Shown one piece after another: positions 1 to 7,892 of a stretch of DNA of 19,488 nucleotides. Source of the DNA: an uncultured Agitococcus sp. GTDB lineage: Bacteria; Pseudomonadota; Gammaproteobacteria; Pseudomonadales; Moraxellaceae. The translations under genes and the position numbers were made by a program. The stretch is from the NCBI RefSeq assembly GCF_937920075.1, contig NZ_CALETI010000380.1, positions 1 to 19,488 on the forward strand, written 5' to 3'. Each line of letters opens with the position of its first letter. The first letter of the stretch is position 1. The notes under the pieces were generated by a model. The model saw nothing but the letters and a program-made list of their open reading frames with translations, ran no database searches and was not told the origin of the DNA.

Positions 1-60
1 GGTGTTGGTGTTGGTGTTGGTGTTGGTGTTGGTGTTGGTGTTGGTGTTGGTGTTGGTGTT
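1..60. repeat. Ten perfect tandem copies of the hexamer GGTGTT
   Basis: The first 60 bases are ten exact copies of GGTGTT. On the minus strand they read as Thr-Pro codons in the partial lipoprotein. The array may continue beyond the edge, so the true copy number is unknown. Because the unit is six bases, gain or loss of units keeps the reading frame. A window starting inside such an array also fits an assembly that broke in a repeat. Confidence 0.95.
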
Positions 61-173
61 GAATTTTGCGCATTATTTGTTGACGAGGCAACAGTATCAT
101 CTCCACCCCCTCCACCGCAAGCCACTAAAGACATGGCCATGACAATCGCGACAGCCAGATGTTGTTTTTGCAT
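1..173 (-). CDS. Partial lipoprotein with Thr-Pro repeat tail (runs off left edge)
   Basis: Reading the minus strand from the ATG at 173 gives 57 codons with no stop before the edge. The first 19 residues form a lipoprotein signal peptide: basic start MQKQH, a hydrophobic core, then the lipobox LVAC with Cys19. Five glycines, two aspartates and an Asn/Ser-rich linker follow. The frame then enters a run of alternating Thr-Pro encoded by the hexanucleotide repeat at the window edge. An AGAGGA ribosome binding site lies about 7 bases before the ATG, which settles the start. The protein is probably anchored in a membrane, likely the outer one because the residue after Cys is Gly, with the Pro-rich part as a stalk. 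The globular part is outside the window, so its function is unknown. It is divergent from fbp. Confidence 0.75.
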   Translation of the reverse strand, partial: MQKQHLAVAIVMAMSLVACGGGGGDDTVASSTNNAQNSTPTPTPTPTPTPTPTPTPT

Positions 174-321
174 ATTATCATCCTCTTTATATACACTCAT
201 CTAAAGTGCGAATCATATCACACTTATTTTACTATAAAGTATTATCAACTGATGACTGGTATCAAACACTGTTCTAAGCGATAATTCGCTCATTATTGAA
301 CAATATTTTTTTGGAGTTTTT

Positions 322-1311
322 ATGCCTGCGCCTACCCTTAATCAGTATTTAGTTCAAGCCAAAGTGCCCGCACAACTGCAACAACTACTCACGCAAGTCA
401 GTGTGGCTTGTAAGGCCATTAGTATTGCCATTGGCAAGGGTGCATTAGCTGACATTTTGGGACAAGCAGGTTCGGACAATATTCAAGGCGAAGAACAAAA
501 AAAACTCGATGTTATTTCTAATGACATTATGCTCCAAGCAGGCTTGGGTTCAGGTAGCATTGCAGGTTTAGCTTCCGAAGAAATGGATGATATTTTTCCT
601 TTACCCGATGGCACACCATTGGGTGATTATTTAATGTTGTTTGACCCTTTAGATGGTTCGTCTAATATTGATGTTAATGTTTCGGTAGGGACAATTTTTT
701 CGATTTTGAAAAAGCCTTTAGAAGCACAAAGCGTGATTACTACCGAAGACTTTTTACAAGCAGGTAGCCAACAAGTTTGCGCAGGTTATGCTGTCTATGG
801 CCCTTCTACACTATTAGTGTTAACTTTGGGTAATGGTGTAGATTGTTTTACTTTAGATCGTGAAATTGGTGAGTTTGTCTTAACTCAAACAAATATGACC
901 ATTCCTGCTGATACCAAAGAATTTGCCATTAATATGTCAAATATGCGTTTTTGGGAACAACCAGTTCGCCGTTATGTGGACGAAATGGTGGCAGGCAAAA
1001 CCAGTGTACGTGGCAAAGATTTTAATATGCGTTGGGTTGCTTCTATGGTAGCTGATGTTCATCGTATCTTAACGCGTGGTGGCATCTTCATGTATCCCTA
1101 CGATTTAAAAGACCCAAGCAAAGCAGGTAAATTACGCTTAATGTATGAAGCCAATCCAATGAGCTTTATTGTGGAGCAAGCAGGTGGTGCGTCTACAACA
1201 GGTCGTGAGCGTATTTTAGACCTCAAACCAACTGGTTTACATCAACGTGTGCCTGTGATTTTAGGTTCTAAAAACGAAGTGGAATTAGTGACAGGTTATC
1301 ATCACGAGTAA
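322..1311 (+). CDS. fbp: Class 1 fructose-1,6-bisphosphatase
   Basis: This enzyme hydrolyses fructose 1,6-bisphosphate to fructose 6-phosphate in the cytoplasm, the irreversible step of gluconeogenesis. The 329 residues match the usual size of the class 1 (FBPase I) family. Visible hallmarks are GEEQKKLDVISND at 56-68, the acidic pair E86-E87, the metal and phosphate site DPLDGSSN at 108-115, and the C-terminal block from RGGIFMYP (252-259) through YEANPMSFIVEQAGG (275-289), which lines the sugar-phosphate pocket. A TTGGAG ribosome binding site sits shortly before the ATG. A small palindrome (AGCGA, four bases, TCGCT at 277-290) lies in the leader. The gene is divergent from the partial lipoprotein and convergent with the next gene, so it is probably a single transcript. 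No key residue is missing. Confidence 0.97.
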   Translation: MPAPTLNQYLVQAKVPAQLQQLLTQVSVACKAISIAIGKGALADILGQAGSDNIQGEEQKKLDVISNDIMLQAGLGSGSIAGLASEEMDDIFPLPDGTPLGDYLMLFDPLDGSSNIDVNVSVGTIFSILKKPLEAQSVITTEDFLQAGSQQVCAGYAVYGPSTLLVLTLGNGVDCFTLDREIGEFVLTQTNMTIPADTKEFAINMSNMRFWEQPVRRYVDEMVAGKTSVRGKDFNMRWVASMVADVHRILTRGGIFMYPYDLKDPSKAGKLRLMYEANPMSFIVEQAGGASTTGRERILDLKPTGLHQRVPVILGSKNEVELVTGYHHE

Positions 1312-1313
1312 TC

Positions 1314-1383
1314 CCCTCACCCCAACCCTCTCCCAATGGGAGAGGGAGTCCTCTCTCCCTCAGGGAGAGAGTTAGAGTGAGGG
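1314..1383. repeat. REP-like palindromic element folding as three nested hairpins
   Basis: Two bases after the fbp stop there is a compact cloverleaf-like palindrome. The outer arms CCCTCAC (1314-1320) and GTGAGGG (1377-1383) pair perfectly. Inside are two 9-bp hairpins: CCCTCTCCC/GGGAGAGGG (1326-1334 with 1338-1346, loop AAT) and CTCTCTCCC/GGGAGAGAG (1351-1359 with 1363-1371, loop TCA). It resembles the dispersed CCCTCACCCC...CTCTCCC intergenic repeats common in proteobacterial genomes. It lies between two convergent genes and could stop transcription from both sides, though it has no T-tract. Confidence 0.85.
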
Positions 1384-1388
1384 TGGCA

Positions 1389-3431
1389 TTAAGCAAACGG
1401 ATCTCTTAAACTCCGTTGTGCACCTTTAGGTAAGGTCGCTAAAATAGTCAAACTTTCACCAAAGGCAATGTTTACTTTAGCATTAGTATTTACAGCCCAA
1501 CCATTGGCATCCAAAATCGGCGATAAGTTACGTTGACGTAATTTAAACCATGCCATAATCATTGATGGCCCCGAAATCATCAACAATAATCCAATAATTG
1601 CCAATGGCATTTGCCACCATATTAAAGCCATAAATCCAGAAACTACAGACGCAATGGCTGTACCAATTGCCCCAACTGCCAAACCCATTGCTGCAAAAAT
1701 ACCTGCAAATTTAGCCACATCAAAGGGAGCTGGCGGTGTCGCTGGTTTTACAGCATCTGCAGGCGTTTTGGCTGCTGCTTGCACCTTGCCAATCCCTGCG
1801 GTCACATTTTCTGATGTTTTAGCTTCAATCGCTTTGTCTTGCTCTGATGCCATTTTTTGTAGTTGATTGCTCACCATACGCCCCAAACGACGATAAGGTG
1901 TCCAAAAAGCTTCTTGCACACTAATCGCATTTTCAATTAACTTGACAACGGTTGCATCCCAATCTTTACCGTTACGATCATAAAATACACCATTACGTCC
2001 AACCATCAAATTACCAACATCACCTGCGGTAACTGCTGCAACAATGGTCATTTTTTCGGGACTTTCTTTACGTGTACAATCACAATAAACCAAATAAGTG
2101 TTACTTAGTCCTGCCATTGAGCCATGTTTAGCCATGTCATTAACACGCACTGCCAAATCACAAGCACGACCATCTATAAACAATGTTCCTGCCTGAAAAA
2201 TAGCTTTTTCTTTACGACTATAAAAATCACTAAATGAGACAAAATTATTGACTAAAGTCACTAAATTGGCTTGATAACGTACTAATTTATCCAAATCGAC
2301 TAATGCATTGGCGGCATCAGCAACCTTCAAATCGTCCTCAACTAATGCTAATAAAGCTTGTTCAATCAAACTATTAGCTAACATTTGTCGTTTAGTGGCA
2401 TCCAAATTAGCAACTGCTAAGGCTGGTTTTTCTTGCAACCACGCACTATAAGCAGCAAAGTTAGCTTTGATTTGTGTCCATTGTGCTAATGTTAGTTCTT
2501 GACTGTTATTTGCTAAAACCAACTGACTAAAATTATCAATGGCTGCTTGCCATGCAGGATTAATCCCTTGTGTTAAATTTAACGCTTGATTGGCAGCAAT
2601 TTTAGCTAGTGGCAAACTTTGTGTATCAGAATTATTTACCGCTAATAATTGACCTGCTAATGCAGCATATTGTGCATCCGAGGCATTTAACGCCACGGTT
2701 GCTTTATCATCAAACGCAGCTAATTGTACACGAACAAAATAATCATCAATCTTTGCTGTCACTGCGGTAAAAGCGTCATAAGCAGCCGCTGTTTGTTGTC
2801 CAAATAAGGAAGTTGTTGAATTCTCTCGACTTTCCCATTCGCTCATGGTGCGAATATCGGCAAAAAACTGTTTAATTTTATCGGCAGATACTGCTTGCTC
2901 ACCACTACGGTCAACTTCACCACCTAAAGTAGCAATCATATCATTGATGGCGTCTGCCAACTCTGGCTCAACCGCTAAAGCGGCTGGAATTAAACCATCA
3001 CCATTGACTTGATTTGCAGGAAACATTTTTCCTAAATCTTGAGTATCATCTACACCAATCGTTGTTGCCGTTGCTTTACCCAAACGTTGTAATAATTGTT
3101 GTGCAGCCGCTAAAATCTTTGCACCATCGGCATGTTGACCATCAATCGCCGCTAAGCTTAAACCCGCTGTTTGAAACAATACTTCTTTTTGACTCAAATG
3201 GGCTAATGTCCAATCAATCGCGGCTAATAATTCTGGCACACGAATACGGCCATCACCATCAGCATCAATATAAGCTAAAGTGCGAGCATCTAACTCCAAA
3301 CCTTTAGTCGGACAAGCTAAAGCTGCCCATAATTTTTTATCAAGCTCACCCAGATTTTCTAAATCGGCCACCGAGTCAATAATGACTTGATCGAAACCAC
3401 TACTACGAAAAAAACGCCACGTATGAGCCAT
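1389..3431 (-). CDS. Uncharacterised EF-hand membrane protein, 680 aa
   Basis: I know relatives of this protein only as hypothetical proteins in other Gram-negative bacteria; no function is assigned. The N-terminal part (from MAHTWRFFRSSGFDQV) holds a textbook EF-hand calcium loop, DADGDGRIRVPE, at about residues 56-67, with all the usual Asp/Gly/Ile/Glu positions filled. A long Ala/Leu-rich helical middle follows. A Pro/Ala/Lys linker leads to two hydrophobic segments at about 575-605 and 610-628, then a basic stretch and a hydrophilic tail. No signal peptide is seen, so the large domain may be cytoplasmic and anchored by its C-terminal end. The ATG at 3431 is chosen because GTGAGAG lies just upstream; an in-frame TTG at 3464 would add 11 residues but has no such site. 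It ends six bases from the palindromic element. Confidence 0.8.
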   Translation of the reverse strand: MAHTWRFFRSSGFDQVIIDSVADLENLGELDKKLWAALACPTKGLELDARTLAYIDADGDGRIRVPELLAAIDWTLAHLSQKEVLFQTAGLSLAAIDGQHADGAKILAAAQQLLQRLGKATATTIGVDDTQDLGKMFPANQVNGDGLIPAALAVEPELADAINDMIATLGGEVDRSGEQAVSADKIKQFFADIRTMSEWESRENSTTSLFGQQTAAAYDAFTAVTAKIDDYFVRVQLAAFDDKATVALNASDAQYAALAGQLLAVNNSDTQSLPLAKIAANQALNLTQGINPAWQAAIDNFSQLVLANNSQELTLAQWTQIKANFAAYSAWLQEKPALAVANLDATKRQMLANSLIEQALLALVEDDLKVADAANALVDLDKLVRYQANLVTLVNNFVSFSDFYSRKEKAIFQAGTLFIDGRACDLAVRVNDMAKHGSMAGLSNTYLVYCDCTRKESPEKMTIVAAVTAGDVGNLMVGRNGVFYDRNGKDWDATVVKLIENAISVQEAFWTPYRRLGRMVSNQLQKMASEQDKAIEAKTSENVTAGIGKVQAAAKTPADAVKPATPPAPFDVAKFAGIFAAMGLAVGAIGTAIASVVSGFMALIWWQMPLAIIGLLLMISGPSMIMAWFKLRQRNLSPILDANGWAVNTNAKVNIAFGESLTILATLPKGAQRSLRDPFA

Positions 3432-3607
3432 ATTACTCTCACTAAAGTTATAAGAAAAAAGCAAAACTAAGAGGACTTTTATAACAAATCCTTCTTTTAT
3501 CAGGATAATTGTTAATCGGCCAACTATGGCCTTTTGTCTATTTCATCACATTTTAGATGCTATTTTGCCCTAAACAACTATTTTTTTGGTTAGGGTCTGC
3601 TTCTAAG

Positions 3608-4585
3608 TCAATTTTTATCAACTTCCCTGCACACTCCTAAAAACTCTATCAAACAGTCAATAATATGTTGTCTATTCAAGCCATTTTCATTAACTAATTG
3701 ATGCCCTGCCTCTGGTAGCCATAGCAGTTTATTTATAGCAAAACGTTGTTTAATAAAATGAATATTATACTCGCCATTGACCGTACCATCTTGTCCACCT
3801 TGAATTACCCACACAGGATGAGCACAAGGTGCAAATTGATGAATATATTCAATCCACTCTTTTAAAGCCAACAACCATGACAAAGGAATCCAACGCGCTT
3901 GTAATGGATCTTCATCACGCATAAAACGGATAAAATTCTGATCATGGGTATTGTGCCTAAAGATTCTAGGCAATCCACTACGGGTAGATTTAAACCACCA
4001 AAAGGCCAACTTCATTTGCAACCATTGCATTTTTGCTGGATAAACCAATGGTGCTAACAATAATAATCTATCAAAAACCACTTTTTGTCCTGCTTGATAT
4101 TGATTGAGGACATAATCCATTAAAATAGCACCACCTGTACTTTGCCCTAAAGCGAGGTAAGGCTTAGGGAGTTTTTGGTCAAAATAGGCAATTAAATGCT
4201 GAAGAATTTTCTGATATTCGACAAAATGATGAATGCTCGCACGTGCACCTGATGACAAACCATGAGCAGGTAAATCATAAATTAATACTGAATAATTATT
4301 AGCTAACAACACAGGAATAATATGTTTATATAAACCACTATGTTCTAAATAACCGTGTAAAATCCATACCGTACCACGGCTTTTTTCCTGATAAAAACAA
4401 TGAGCAAGTAATCTATAGCCAACAACATCAAAATAACCACATAAATGTTGGTATTGAGGAAAATCTTGTTCAAAATCTAATTGATAAAAACGGCAATAAT
4501 CTGCTATCGCTCCCTGCGTTGGCACTTGTTGCTGCATAGAAAACGGCGGTAAAGCATCTCTTGTTAACTCAGGATTAAATACCAT
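3608..4585 (-). CDS. Alpha/beta hydrolase, monoacylglycerol-lipase / S33 type
   Basis: This is a serine hydrolase of the Hydrolase_4 (monoglyceride lipase-like) group, probably acting on lysophospholipids, monoacylglycerols or similar esters. Counting from the longer GTG start, the oxyanion motif LHGYLEHSG is at 82-90, the nucleophile elbow GQSTGG gives Ser155, and the rest of the triad is Asp272 (QGGQDGTVN) and His301 (EAGHQ). A lid-like region rich in Trp and Phe lies between 190 and 255. No signal peptide is evident. Two starts are possible: GTG at 4603 without a clear ribosome binding site, or ATG at 4585 with GGGATGG about 9 bases upstream; the latter is preferred and is six residues shorter. 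It lies in the same direction as the EF-hand protein gene but 176 bases upstream, so operon linkage is uncertain. The exact substrate cannot be read from the sequence. Confidence 0.85.
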   Translation of the reverse strand: MVFNPELTRDALPPFSMQQQVPTQGAIADYCRFYQLDFEQDFPQYQHLCGYFDVVGYRLLAHCFYQEKSRGTVWILHGYLEHSGLYKHIIPVLLANNYSVLIYDLPAHGLSSGARASIHHFVEYQKILQHLIAYFDQKLPKPYLALGQSTGGAILMDYVLNQYQAGQKVVFDRLLLLAPLVYPAKMQWLQMKLAFWWFKSTRSGLPRIFRHNTHDQNFIRFMRDEDPLQARWIPLSWLLALKEWIEYIHQFAPCAHPVWVIQGGQDGTVNGEYNIHFIKQRFAINKLLWLPEAGHQLVNENGLNRQHIIDCLIEFLGVCREVDKN

Positions 4586-4738
4586 GTTGCTTAACCATCC
4601 CACAGATTATGATGTGTACTATTATCTTATAACACTTATCTTTTCACACTTCAAAATTGGCGCAGAATGTCAAGTTGAGTTATAGAGCTAATCTATACTA
4701 AATGTAGTACGGTAGTCCAAAATTATAAAGGTGTTGTG

Positions 4739-5392
4739 ATGATTGGTATTCCTATTGCCTTGTTAGCCGCTAATGGCGTTGAATGGTATTTACATAAATA
4801 TGCCTTACATGGCGTGCCGCAGGAAGGTGGTGGCCGCAAATCTTTGTCGCCACCTTTTATGAAACGTCATTGGGCGCATCACAAACAAGTACGTTTAAAT
4901 AAGTACCGCGATGATTATTTATATGGCACTGAAAACGAAGATGCAGCCGCTGAGAAAAAAGCATTATTGCAAATTTGTGCCGTTACTAGCTTAGCAATGC
5001 CCATTGCTCCTTTTTTCACCTTAACTACCTATTACTGTGCATGGAATTATTGGCACGTTCACAGTCAATCGCATTTAGATACAGAATGGGGTAAAAAGAA
5101 AATTCCTTGGCACTTTGACCATCACATGAATACCAACCAAGATGCTAACTGGTGTGTCACTAAACCTTGGTTTGATTACATTATGGGTACTCGGGTGATT
5201 TCTTCGCCTGATTTACAAGAGTCGAATCCTTTAGGTATTAAATTGCCTAAATTTGTAGAAAACAAATTAAATGCTTTGGCTCGTCGGTATGTGCCACGCG
5301 CTTTTGAAAAGCTTGATGCCAATATGCTGGAAGAAAAGCAAAAACGCGCTCAAGGCATCGAAAATGTTATGCCTGAGTTTCAATCCGCCTAA
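4739..5392 (+). CDS. Fatty acid hydroxylase / sterol desaturase superfamily protein
   Basis: The 217-residue protein carries the histidine clusters of the membrane di-iron hydroxylase family: H19xxxxH24, H44xxHH48, H106xHxxxH112 and H125xxHH129. These would hold two irons for O2-dependent hydroxylation or desaturation of a lipid. It is shorter than many family members. It has one hydrophobic stretch at the start, which runs straight into the first His motif, and one at about 77-105, so it may sit only partly in the membrane. The C-terminal third is charged and helical. The start is taken as the ATG at 4739 behind AAAGGTG; the GTG directly before it at 4736 is an alternative. It is convergent with the ComEA-like gene. 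The substrate is unknown; carotenoid, fatty acid and sterol-like lipids are all possible by family. Confidence 0.8.
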   Translation: MIGIPIALLAANGVEWYLHKYALHGVPQEGGGRKSLSPPFMKRHWAHHKQVRLNKYRDDYLYGTENEDAAAEKKALLQICAVTSLAMPIAPFFTLTTYYCAWNYWHVHSQSHLDTEWGKKKIPWHFDHHMNTNQDANWCVTKPWFDYIMGTRVISSPDLQESNPLGIKLPKFVENKLNALARRYVPRAFEKLDANMLEEKQKRAQGIENVMPEFQSA

Positions 5393-5428
5393 TTTAGCAT
5401 CCCCATAAATAGGCAGTTTATACTAAAT

Positions 5429-5449
5429 GGGCAGGCACAAGGCCTGCCC
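5429..5449. terminator. Strong GC-rich hairpin between convergent genes
   Basis: GGGCAGGC and GCCTGCCC form a perfect 8-bp stem with loop ACAAG, directly after the TAG stop of the ComEA-like gene and 37 bases after the hydroxylase-like gene. There is no long T-run on either side. It could be a bidirectional terminator or a copy of a dispersed intergenic hairpin. Confidence 0.6.
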
Positions 5450-5743
5450 CTAATCTTCAAAACGGATTAAGGCTTTATTTTTTTCTAAAGTCGCTGAACC
5501 AATACCTTTGACTTCATCAACATCTTCTAAAGATTGAAATTTTCCATTAGTTTCACGCCATTCAATAATTGCCGCCGCTTTTGCTTTGCCAATTCCTTTT
5601 AATTTACTGGATAATTCCTCTACTGAAGCTGTATTAATATTAATTGCCTCTGATTTAGCCTTAGTTGATGGTAACTCACATATTTGTTGAGCTTGAGTCC
5701 ATTGACTGACAATGATTAATAACAATAACAAAATTTTTTGCAT
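5450..5743 (-). CDS. ComEA-like secreted helix-hairpin-helix DNA-binding protein
   Basis: A 97-residue exported protein. Residues 1-18 look like a cleavable signal peptide (MQKI, seven or more hydrophobic residues, likely cut after TQA). The mature part from about residue 35 is a tandem helix-hairpin-helix domain: ININTAS, then hairpins around LKGIGKAKA (48-56) and VKGIGSATL (78-86). This is the arrangement of the ComEA/YbaV family, which binds double-stranded DNA in the periplasm and ratchets it inward during natural transformation. AAGGAGAG lies just before the ATG. It is divergent from pilB, whose product builds the pilus that captures DNA, so a role in DNA uptake is a reasonable inference. 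Short proteins of this type can also be general DNA-binding proteins, so no gene symbol is given. Confidence 0.85.
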   Translation of the reverse strand: MQKILLLLLIIVSQWTQAQQICELPSTKAKSEAININTASVEELSSKLKGIGKAKAAAIIEWRETNGKFQSLEDVDEVKGIGSATLEKNKALIRFED

Positions 5744-6079
5744 TTACTCTCTCCTTGAACTGATTCATATTTATGTCGTCAACTACCCACTATTTGATGA
5801 GTAGATGGTGTTATCATAGCAAAAAGCATATAATTTTCACAAAATATGCGTAGGCTGCTTTGCGCAAACAATAAGATTGATTTATATTCCAAAACCTTAG
5901 CAATGTTTTTTAATAAAAAGCTATAATTCATCATCCTTTCACTACAACAGTGAGGATCTGACTATCACTAAGCGACTAAACTTGCTAAGCTTTATGACAA
6001 TAACAATCAATCATCATACTCGTGCTTTTAATGATGATTAATAAGCTACTCTCTTGACTAACAACGGCGGAATAATAAC
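5744..6079. other. Divergent regulatory region, ComEA-like gene / pilB
   Basis: No gene is seen in these 336 bases. The left half holds the promoter candidate for the ComEA-like gene. On the plus strand a TATAAT box at 5922-5927 (without a good -35) could start the pilB transcript near 5934. The resulting leader of about 145 bases would contain two hairpins: ATCC-TCACT/AGTGA-GGAT at 5933-5957 (with a two-base bulge, loop ACAAC) and AATCATCAT/ATGATGATT at 6009-6039 (perfect 9 bp, 13-base loop). Confidence 0.5.
5813..5842 (-). promoter_or_regulatory. Candidate sigma-70 promoter for the ComEA-like gene
   Basis: On the minus strand a TTGTGA box (5837-5842) is followed after 18 bases by TATGAT (5813-5818), preceded by TGC, which makes an extended -10. 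Transcription would start around 5805, about 60 bases before the ATG. This is judged from consensus only. Confidence 0.4.
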
Positions 6080-7807
6080 ATGGCTATCCCTTCTTCCAAT
6101 AACCTATCTTTTGGCGGTTTAGCAAAACGACTCGTCAATGATGGCTTGGTTGACGCAACCGTCATGCAAAAGGCTTTAATTGAATCACAAAAAGAACAAG
6201 TCTCTCTCATTAGTTACTTAGTGAAAAATAAACTCGCCAAATCAGCACAAATTGCTTATTTACTTGCTGATGAATTTGGTGATCCGTTAATCGATATTGA
6301 GGCTGTTGATATAGAACAGCTTCCCAAAGAACATATTGATGAAAAAATAGTTCGCCAATATAACCTATTGCCATTTTTTAAACGCGGCAAACGTTTGTTT
6401 GTGGCTATGGGGGATCCAACTCGTTTAGAAGCCATTGATGCAGTGCGCTTTAACACAGGTCTAAACATTGAAACCGTTGTTGCAGATGAAGAAAAGCTCA
6501 GCAAAATTATTGAAAAGATGCTCGATAGTAGCAGCAACGCCTCAATGGAAGGTTTAGATGATGACCTAGAAAACTTAGATATTAGTGGTGGCGACGATAA
6601 CGACAAAAAAGATAGTGGTATTGTTGGCTCTGGCGAAGAAGAAGCACCTATTGTTAAATATGTCAACAAAGTCTTGCTAGATGCCATTAAAATGGGGGCA
6701 TCCGACTTACACTTTGAACCCTATGAAAAAGCTTACCGTATTCGTTTTCGTATTGACGGAGTATTACGCGAATACGCTCGCCCCCCTCTACAGTTATCAG
6801 GCAAACTTTCTGCACGTCTTAAAGTTATGTCTCAAATGGATATTTCTGAACGTCGAGTCCCACAAGACGGTCGTATTAAGCTAAAGCTATCCAAAACCAA
6901 AGCAATTGATTTTCGTGTTAACTCTATGCCAACGTTGTTTGGCGAAAAGCTCTGTTTGCGTATTCTTGACCCTTCTAGTGCGATGTTGGGTATTGATATG
7001 TTGGGTTATGAACCCGACCAGAAAAAGCTGTTTATGGATGCACTAGAAAAACCTCAAGGCATGCTTCTTATCACAGGGCCAACGGGTTCTGGTAAAACAG
7101 TATCGCTATACACTGGTTTAAATATTCTTAACCGAGAAGATACTAATATTTCCACCGCCGAAGACCCTGTGGAAATTAACTTAGAAGGGATTAACCAAGT
7201 TAACGTCAATGCCAAAGTTGGTTTAACCTTTGCTTCAGCATTAAAAGCTTTTTTACGTCAAGATCCAGAAATCATCATGCTTGGTGAGATTCGTGACTTA
7301 GAAACAGCCGAAATTGCCGTTAAAGCCGCACAAACAGGCCACATGGTACTATCTACATTACATACCAACAGTGCACCAGAAACGTTAACTCGTTTACGGA
7401 ATATGGGGATTCCCTCATTTAACATTGCAACTTCTGTAAACTTAGTTATTGCCCAACGTTTAGCACGCCGTTTATGTAGTGCTTGTAAACGCCCTGCAAA
7501 CTATCCCAAACCGAGTTTACTCGAAATGGGCTTTACAGAGGCGGACTTTGAAAAAGGCTTTACTATTTATGAACCTGTAGGCTGCGATCAGTGTCGAGAT
7601 GGCTATAAAGGTCGGGTTGGAGTTTACGAAGTGATGAAGGTCACGCCTAAAATTGCACGGATTATTATGGAAGATGGCAACTCGATGGAGATCGCTGAAG
7701 CGATGGAGGCTGAAGGCTTCCCTAACTTAAGACGTTCAGGTTTAGTTAAAGTAATGGCTGGCTTAGCCAGCCTGCAAGAGATTGCAAAGATTGTAGGTGC
7801 AGAATAA
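6080..7807 (+). CDS. pilB: Type IV pilus assembly ATPase PilB
   Basis: This hexameric ATPase sits on the cytoplasmic side of the inner membrane and powers pilus extension. Its 575 residues are the normal length. In order: an N-terminal MshEN-type domain (about 10-150), an acidic low-complexity linker rich in Asp/Glu/Gly (157-190), the N2 domain, then the ATPase core with Walker A GPTGSGKT (333-340), an Asp-box region around 358-370, Walker B region PEIIMLGEIRD (396-406) and the His-box GHMVLSTLHTN (420-430). A zinc-binding tetracysteine follows: C466xxC469 and C502xxC505. All catalytic elements are intact, which separates it from retraction ATPases, as does the tetracysteine. A GCGGA site precedes the ATG. 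It is followed by pilC after 85 bases, so the two are probably one operon. Confidence 0.97.
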   Translation: MAIPSSNNLSFGGLAKRLVNDGLVDATVMQKALIESQKEQVSLISYLVKNKLAKSAQIAYLLADEFGDPLIDIEAVDIEQLPKEHIDEKIVRQYNLLPFFKRGKRLFVAMGDPTRLEAIDAVRFNTGLNIETVVADEEKLSKIIEKMLDSSSNASMEGLDDDLENLDISGGDDNDKKDSGIVGSGEEEAPIVKYVNKVLLDAIKMGASDLHFEPYEKAYRIRFRIDGVLREYARPPLQLSGKLSARLKVMSQMDISERRVPQDGRIKLKLSKTKAIDFRVNSMPTLFGEKLCLRILDPSSAMLGIDMLGYEPDQKKLFMDALEKPQGMLLITGPTGSGKTVSLYTGLNILNREDTNISTAEDPVEINLEGINQVNVNAKVGLTFASALKAFLRQDPEIIMLGEIRDLETAEIAVKAAQTGHMVLSTLHTNSAPETLTRLRNMGIPSFNIATSVNLVIAQRLARRLCSACKRPANYPKPSLLEMGFTEADFEKGFTIYEPVGCDQCRDGYKGRVGVYEVMKVTPKIARIIMEDGNSMEIAEAMEAEGFPNLRRSGLVKVMAGLASLQEIAKIVGAE

Positions 7808-7892
7808 AAACCTCAATTCGATTAAGATGCTTTACTTAAAAGCAGCTCACCACATAATATAGGCTTGCCCTAAAAAATGAGTATGACGGATT

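Noticed and set aside
1..60. Tandem array considered as a CRISPR array
   Set aside because: Six-base units without spacers, coding in frame for Thr-Pro; it is a simple tandem repeat.
1654..1866. Plus-strand frame inside the EF-hand protein gene, and similar frames opposite pilB, pilC, the DUF4403 gene and the antiporter
   Set aside because: They mirror the codons of the real genes, have no motifs and no ribosome binding sites.
3432..3464. Upstream TTG start for the EF-hand protein
   Set aside because: The ATG at 3431 has a ribosome binding site and the added 11 residues do not look like part of the protein.
3568..3595. CCCTAA/TTAGGG pairing as terminator of the alpha/beta hydrolase gene
   Set aside because: Only six pairs with a 16-base loop; T/A tracts lie in the loop, not behind the stem. 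Too weak to call.
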